Below, piece by piece: positions 24,337-28,314 of a stretch of 28,314 nt of DNA (positions within the stretch are counted from its first letter, which is position 1; the number at the start of each line of letters is the position of its first letter). Origin of the DNA: a virus; IMG/VR virus record IMGVR_UViG_3300032177_000570, positions 1-28,314 of that record, one strand, 5' to 3'. The translations under genes and the position numbers were made by a program. The notes under the pieces are model-generated. The model saw nothing but the letters and a program-made list of their open reading frames with translations. It ran no database searches and had not been told where the DNA came from.

Positions 24337-24770
24337 CAATTTTTTGGCCTGAAACAACAGATACAATTGATGCAATCAGAGAAGCAATAGGAAGAAATAT
24401 AACTATTCTTGTTACAACATCTGGTGTACCATGTTCTGTGTGTAGTTTAAATCCTGTTTCTAATCTATCTACTAATCCTTTCTGTCCAGTTTGTGGTGGC
24501 ACATATTGGACAAATACTAGTTCTGGATATGTGGTAAATGCACATGTAACTATAGGTGAAATTGATTTACCTTGGAGAGTAGCTGGTGGATATTTAGAGA
24601 AGGGTGAGGCTGTAGTTCAAATAAAATATAATACTCAAAATCTATATTTAGTTGAGCATGCTGAACATTATATTGTAGATAGAAAAATTTACTTACAAGA
24701 TGATATATCATATCGGGGTGTTCCTGATATAAACAGGATGGTTATAACACTTAAAGAACAGGAAGGTTAA
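24333..24770 (+). CDS. Head-closure-like connector protein with zinc ribbon
   Basis: A 145-residue protein overlapping the GT4 stop. The N-terminus 'TIDAIREAIGRNITI' resembles head-closure proteins of phages. It contains two CxxC pairs, Cys34/Cys37 and Cys51/Cys54, that form a zinc-ribbon-like knuckle ('PCSVC' and 'FCPVCGG'). The rest is beta-rich ('VVNAHVTIGEIDLPW', 'AVVQIKYN', 'YIVDRKIYLQDDISYRG'), suiting the small beta-barrel of a stopper. The likely role is to close the capsid vertex after packaging. The zinc ribbon is unusual for this class but seen in some phage proteins. The call is from position and pattern. Confidence 0.55.
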   Translation: MTIFWPETTDTIDAIREAIGRNITILVTTSGVPCSVCSLNPVSNLSTNPFCPVCGGTYWTNTSSGYVVNAHVTIGEIDLPWRVAGGYLEKGEAVVQIKYNTQNLYLVEHAEHYIVDRKIYLQDDISYRGVPDINRMVITLKEQEG

Positions 24771-24771
24771 T

Positions 24772-25005
24772 ATGACAGGAGAAATTATAATTGAAGGTTT
24801 GGATTTAGTAGATGCTCTTAATGTAATTGAAAATAAAAAAGATAAGTTTGTTGCAATTATGCTAAGTGATATTGAATTACAATTTCCTAAGAATGGAAAA
24901 GATTTTAAATTCATTAGAAAAGTTATTCTTGATGGAATGAATGATTATACAAGGTCTTATCTAAGAATCTTATTTGGAGATGTAGAAGGACTTGTGATGA
25001 AATAG
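24772..25005 (+). CDS. Small unknown protein of the connector cluster
   Basis: A 77-residue protein with a good AGGAAGG site just before its ATG, one base after the previous stop. It is charged and mostly helical, with 'DALNVIENKKDKFVAIM' and 'KFIRKVILDGMND' as the main helices. There are no cysteines, membrane segments or catalytic motifs. Gene packing and its ribosome site make it a real gene. It may be a helper or regulator of the connector proteins. Function is unknown. Confidence 0.6.
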   Translation: MTGEIIIEGLDLVDALNVIENKKDKFVAIMLSDIELQFPKNGKDFKFIRKVILDGMNDYTRSYLRILFGDVEGLVMK

Positions 25006-25006
25006 T

Positions 25007-25954
25007 ATGGACAATGCAGCAAATTATTTTAAAGATATGTCATGGAAAGCTAAAAAATTAATTGCTGAAACTTCAAGTATAGCTAATGATTTTGCTGGAA
25101 GAATGGGAAGAATAGAACAAAGAGTTTTAGTAGAGTATGTAACTCTTCCTTCATCTGCTCCTATTGATGAATATACTTTAAAAATGAAATTTATTAAAAT
25201 TTATAATAGAACTTATGCAGAAATTTTTAAACAAGAGATATTAGACGCTGCTTTTAAATCTATTGAGTATACTAGAAAGTATAAATTTTTTATACAACTT
25301 TCTACACTGGTAGATAAAAATATTAATTATATTTTAAAAGCATTAGTATCAGAAGGAATTGGAGGAGCTAGATTAGTAATGGAAATGGTAGCTGGCGACT
25401 TTAATGATTTAATGGAAGGTGTAGAAACAGCAAGAACAAATTTAAATGCTTATAACCAATATACACGTTGGAAAAAAATGCCTAATAAAGCAAGGCGTGA
25501 CATGGTATGGAAAGAATTTGTTTGGCCTGATGATAAATATTATGATAAGACCATAAAAGAAAGATTTTCTGCGTGGGGTAATACAGCCCCTTATTGGGTT
25601 TTATTAGACCAAGGAAATCAAGAATTTGAAGGGGCTTATCCTAAATTTACAGCAACAGAATTTTTCTACGGTGCATGTGTAAAAATAATAGCTGATTTAA
25701 GTGAACGTGTCGTATTATATAAAGCTGAATTTGGAAATAAAAATTCTGTAGAATCTACAATAAGATACGAGACACAAACAGTTACAATAGAAGTATCTAA
25801 TTTAATTAGAAAAGCAGTAGCAGAGTTTGAGCGTAATCCAAGTTATTATAATCCTGGTGATGAATTTCAAAGATATACAGATATTATGGATGGCTACGAA
25901 TATAAGATTTACGTAACTCCAAAAAGAAAAGTAGGAGTACCTAGGGTTAGATAA
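25007..25954 (+). CDS. Neck/tail-completion-like protein with long helical N-terminus
   Basis: A 315-residue protein starting one base after the previous stop, with only a weak ribosome site, so translational coupling is likely. Residues 1 to about 150 are helical and charged. Residues about 160-240 include 'FSAWGNTAPYWVLLDQGN' and 'GAYPKFTATEFF', which follow the 'APYW..LExGN...YP...tnF' pattern seen in phage neck or tail-completion proteins. The last 50 residues hold aromatic turns ('NPSYYNPGDEFQRY') and a basic tail. A minor head-tail joining protein is the likely role. I cannot assign a named family with confidence. Confidence 0.55.
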   Translation: MDNAANYFKDMSWKAKKLIAETSSIANDFAGRMGRIEQRVLVEYVTLPSSAPIDEYTLKMKFIKIYNRTYAEIFKQEILDAAFKSIEYTRKYKFFIQLSTLVDKNINYILKALVSEGIGGARLVMEMVAGDFNDLMEGVETARTNLNAYNQYTRWKKMPNKARRDMVWKEFVWPDDKYYDKTIKERFSAWGNTAPYWVLLDQGNQEFEGAYPKFTATEFFYGACVKIIADLSERVVLYKAEFGNKNSVESTIRYETQTVTIEVSNLIRKAVAEFERNPSYYNPGDEFQRYTDIMDGYEYKIYVTPKRKVGVPRVR

Positions 25955-25956
25955 AT

Positions 25957-26412
25957 ATGAATTTAGACATAAAACAGAATTTAAGTTTATACTATTATGT
26001 AAAGGTTGTGTTATCGGGGTATCCAACTGTGAATGTAACAGATGACTATCCCAATACCGAACTGATATTACCCTCGGTATCAGTTGTAGGTAATGACGTA
26101 ATACCCAAGCCGCTTGAATTAGGAAATAGGCATGGAACTAGAAATAGATTATGGGATATTGAAATTTATGGAGCTAATAAAAATCAGAGAGATGAAATTA
26201 CTTATGTTTTATTAGATGACTTAGAAGAAGGTATTCCAGTTTACGACTATGACTATGGATTTCCGCCTAGTGGAGTACCTCAAATTGGGGTACTAAATAT
26301 AAAACCAAACACACTAGTTGCAGCACCAAGCAGAGTATTTCCAGACTTAACGGAAAGACTTTATTGGAGAGCTAGTATAAAATTTTTGACAGAATACGAA
26401 AGTATTACTTAG
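25957..26412 (+). CDS. Tail terminator/completion-like protein
   Basis: A 151-residue soluble protein directly before the tail tube gene, the usual place for a tail terminator. The N-terminal helix-strand 'DIKQNLSLYYYVKVVLSG', the strand 'LILPSVSVVGNDVIPKPLELG' (LILPSVSVVGND, VIPKPLELG), 'RLWDIEIYGANKNQRDEITY' and the final strand 'RLYWRASIKFLTEYE' follow the alpha-beta layout of terminator proteins, in which two edge strands flank a helix. It would cap the tail tube and join it to the connector. A strong inverted repeat in the coding DNA (26060-26085) is noted separately. Confidence 0.65.
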   Translation: MNLDIKQNLSLYYYVKVVLSGYPTVNVTDDYPNTELILPSVSVVGNDVIPKPLELGNRHGTRNRLWDIEIYGANKNQRDEITYVLLDDLEEGIPVYDYDYGFPPSGVPQIGVLNIKPNTLVAAPSRVFPDLTERLYWRASIKFLTEYESIT

Positions 26413-26424
26413 GAGGTCTCTATA

Positions 26425-27630
26425 ATGGCTAGAAGATTAGCAATTCCATCAAAAGCTGTAGAGCTAAAAATTGTAGGAGCAAGGGACTCTTTGGTTATTC
26501 CTAGAGTACAGAGATTGTCCGTAACTGCTGATAGACCTTCAACTGATATTGATGAATTGGGTAATAGACTACACTCAGGAACAATTGAAGATATTCCTGC
26601 AATAACTGTAACCTTTCAGGCTATGGATGTTGGAATTAAATTGTTTGCAATTTTAACTGGTAAAGATTGGGCAGCTTATCCAGCTAGTGGTGTTAGTATT
26701 ACTGAATTAACCGATTCGGATATTATTACACTTATTAAAAGTGATTCAGTTGAAGACTATGTAAAAATGTCACATGCTCGGCGTTGTGTAATCAGAGATT
26801 TTACTTTCACCTACACGGTGGATGGAGAATCTACTGAAGAGTATACCATGATTGGTACTCAGAAAAGATGGTTTAAAAATGATGTTTATGTCCAGAAGGA
26901 AACTACTGGTACTACCACATTTACTTTAACCTATACTCCTGTTGCACTAAAGAGCGGTAATAAAGCATTATCCGTTATCTTAGATGGTGTTTATTTAACT
27001 GAAAAATTAACTGCAGGCCCAGCAACTGGAGAATATTATATTACTGGTACGACTTTGACAACTGGTGATACCAGAGCAAGTCAATTACTAGTAGTATATC
27101 AGATTGCTCCACAAGCTGGAATGAACTGGGTAGATGCTGTTGATGCAACACAACCTGCTGCTGTAAGAGGTATGGATGTTCCTGTTGTAATTGGTGCTGG
27201 TGGAATCGAAAGAGTCCAATCAATAACAATTAATGGTACATTCAATCCTGAAGCAGTTAAAGAAATGGGCAATAGAGATATTCTTGGTTATCAGATGCAA
27301 ATCCCTTCAGTAACTGGTACAATTACTGTACTAGATACTGATGTTGAACTTATTGCATTACTTACCACAGGACAATTGAATCCATCTGGTGTAACTGAAT
27401 TTGGTGCGTCAGAATTTACTGCGAGTGGTATTAAGCTCTTGGTAAAGTTATATGACCCGGCAGTAAAGACACCCCCATATCCTGCATTAAAAACACTATA
27501 TATGCCAGCAATTTCTATTACTAATGAAGGATTTACTTCAAATGTTAATCAAAATGCTCAACAGACATTTGATTTTAAGTCCACCACAGGTGAAATTAAA
27601 GTCTACAAAGGCTCAGGCATATTCGGATAA
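26425..27630 (+). CDS. Major tail tube protein, internally duplicated
   Basis: A 401-residue protein with the best ribosome site in the window (AGGAGG at 26411-26416). It shows the pattern of phage tail tube proteins twice: residues about 27-80 ('VQRLSVTADRP...ELGNRLHSGTIEDIPAITVTF...LFAILTG') and about 262-316 ('VQSITINGTFN...EMGNRDILGYQMQIPSVTGTI...LIALLTTG'). Between them, at about 160-230, lies a Thr-rich Ig-like domain. The C-terminal 'SITNEGFTSNVNQNAQQTFDF' closes the second tube domain. The tube is the long inner conduit of the tail. If both halves build the wall, three copies would make a ring of six domains. No sheath gene is seen nearby. Confidence 0.8.
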   Translation: MARRLAIPSKAVELKIVGARDSLVIPRVQRLSVTADRPSTDIDELGNRLHSGTIEDIPAITVTFQAMDVGIKLFAILTGKDWAAYPASGVSITELTDSDIITLIKSDSVEDYVKMSHARRCVIRDFTFTYTVDGESTEEYTMIGTQKRWFKNDVYVQKETTGTTTFTLTYTPVALKSGNKALSVILDGVYLTEKLTAGPATGEYYITGTTLTTGDTRASQLLVVYQIAPQAGMNWVDAVDATQPAAVRGMDVPVVIGAGGIERVQSITINGTFNPEAVKEMGNRDILGYQMQIPSVTGTITVLDTDVELIALLTTGQLNPSGVTEFGASEFTASGIKLLVKLYDPAVKTPPYPALKTLYMPAISITNEGFTSNVNQNAQQTFDFKSTTGEIKVYKGSGIFG

Positions 27631-27667
27631 AACTTAATTAAATAATAAATTTATAGTAAAAGGTTAA

Positions 27668-27714
27668 AAAAGGGACTATAATAGAGAAATCTAGATATAG
27701 TCCCTTTTCTTTTT
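27668..27714 (+). terminator. Strong intrinsic terminator after the tail tube gene
   Basis: A perfect 13-pair stem (27668-27680 with 27696-27708), with a further four-pair helper stem TAGA/TCTA (27682-27685 with 27690-27693) closing on a GAAA loop, is followed by a C and five T (27710-27714). It is the clearest rho-independent terminator in the window and would lower expression of the genes downstream relative to the abundant tail tube. Confidence 0.92.
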
Positions 27715-27727
27715 ATAGGAGTAGAAA

Positions 27728-28314
27728 ATGACAGATATACAAAGAGATATAGAAAAAAATGACGTAGATATTTCAGAACTTTTTAGATGGAATAAAGAAG
27801 TAGAAGTTCAAGATGTCTTTACTCAATCAAAAGTTACATTTTATATGAGATTATTGGGAGATGCTGATTTAGGAAAGGCTAGAGTATATGGGTATAGAAA
27901 ATCTGCAGAATTAAGAAAAAAATTAAAAGATGCTGATAGTGATGAAAGAATAGCTCTTTTAGCAGAATTGGCAGATTTTGCTGACGCTGAAATAATCCTA
28001 AGAACAATAGAAATTTTAAGAATACCAGAAATATATCAATCGGCTGTAAAAAATGTAAATGTTAAAGAACCAAAAGAACCTGAAGAAGATGATTTACAAA
28101 CTTGGGAAGAATTTCAAGCAGAGGTTGATAGCTACTCTGAAAGATTTAGAAATGCTGTTGATAAAGAAGCTGAAAAAATGAGAAATAATGATTTAAAAGT
28201 TTTAGAGAAGAAAACAAAGGATGAATTATATGCTATTTATGAAAATGAAATTATAGGTAAAGTATGCCAAGAAGAAATGAACAATGCTTTTTATAATATG
28301 GCTATTTATTTATC
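27728..28314 (+). CDS. Probable tail assembly chaperone (3' truncated by window edge)
   Basis: The frame is open from ATG 27728 to the last base, giving at least 195 residues. It has an AGGAG site (27717-27721) six bases before the ATG. The N-terminus 'MTDIQRDIEKNDVDISELFRWNKEVEVQDVF' in parts (MTDIQRDIEK, NDVDISELFRW, NKEVEVQDVF) has the conserved 'FRWNxEVE..D' beta segment followed by 'VTFYMRLLGDADLGKARVYG' and a charged helical region. This pattern and the place right after the tail tube suit a tail assembly chaperone (lambda G-like), which binds the tape measure protein. The usual frameshifted extension would lie beyond the window, so it cannot be checked. Confidence 0.65.
   Translation, partial: MTDIQRDIEKNDVDISELFRWNKEVEVQDVFTQSKVTFYMRLLGDADLGKARVYGYRKSAELRKKLKDADSDERIALLAELADFADAEIILRTIEILRIPEIYQSAVKNVNVKEPKEPEEDDLQTWEEFQAEVDSYSERFRNAVDKEAEKMRNNDLKVLEKKTKDELYAIYENEIIGKVCQEEMNNAFYNMAIYL

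Noticed and set aside
27750-27765. A-run as a programmed frameshift site in the chaperone-like gene
   Set aside because: It lies near the start of the gene; chaperone frameshifts occur near the end of the first frame, which is beyond the window.

Overview
This window is a contiguous piece of a double-stranded DNA tailed phage (Caudoviricetes) genome or provirus. Every supported gene lies on the + strand. Genes are packed tightly, often with ATGA stop/start overlaps, and the order TerL, portal, protease/scaffold, decoration, major capsid, connectors, tail terminator, tail tube is classic for phage structural modules. The DNA is AT-rich by eye, uses the standard code (TAA, TAG and TGA all act as stops), and most genes have strong AGGAGG-type ribosome sites. 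That suggests a low-GC, Shine-Dalgarno-using host such as a Bacillota-like bacterium, but the host cannot be named from sequence. No contractile-sheath gene is seen next to the tail tube, so a siphovirus-like tail is the better guess. No replication, lysis, integrase, tRNA or small-terminase gene is visible.

Region 1 (1-8774) encodes tail-tip or adhesin proteins. There is the 3' end of a virion protein, a small unknown protein, and three large modular proteins built from lectin-like and beta-sandwich domains joined by a short 'SKSAYIKG' motif. In the third protein (1389 aa) this motif expands into about 64 tandem copies of a 14-residue, lysine/arginine-rich repeat. A structured, GC-richer intergenic RNA segment (842-910) precedes the first of the three. 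A small tail-appendage-like protein closes the region.

Region 2 (8787-16399) is a nine-gene glycan island. It holds a sugar C-methyltransferase-like enzyme, a DUF4254-like small protein, a GDP-mannose 3,5-epimerase, a GT-A glycosyltransferase, a STELLO-like glycosyltransferase, an FkbM methyltransferase, a B12-fold radical SAM enzyme, a GT9-like glycosyltransferase and a GT2 glycosyltransferase. None has an evident signal peptide or membrane segment. The simplest reading is a cytosolic pathway that makes a modified sugar and attaches it to virion proteins, with the repeat fibre next door as the leading candidate acceptor.

Region 3 (16368-28314) is packaging and morphogenesis: large terminase, portal, a protease-scaffold fusion with a convincing internal start for free scaffold, decoration protein, major capsid protein followed by a hairpin terminator, connector genes, a tail terminator-like protein, a tail tube protein that appears to be an internal tandem duplication, a strong terminator, and the start of a likely tail assembly chaperone. 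A further GT4 glycosyltransferase is embedded among the connector genes, which links glycosylation directly to virion assembly.
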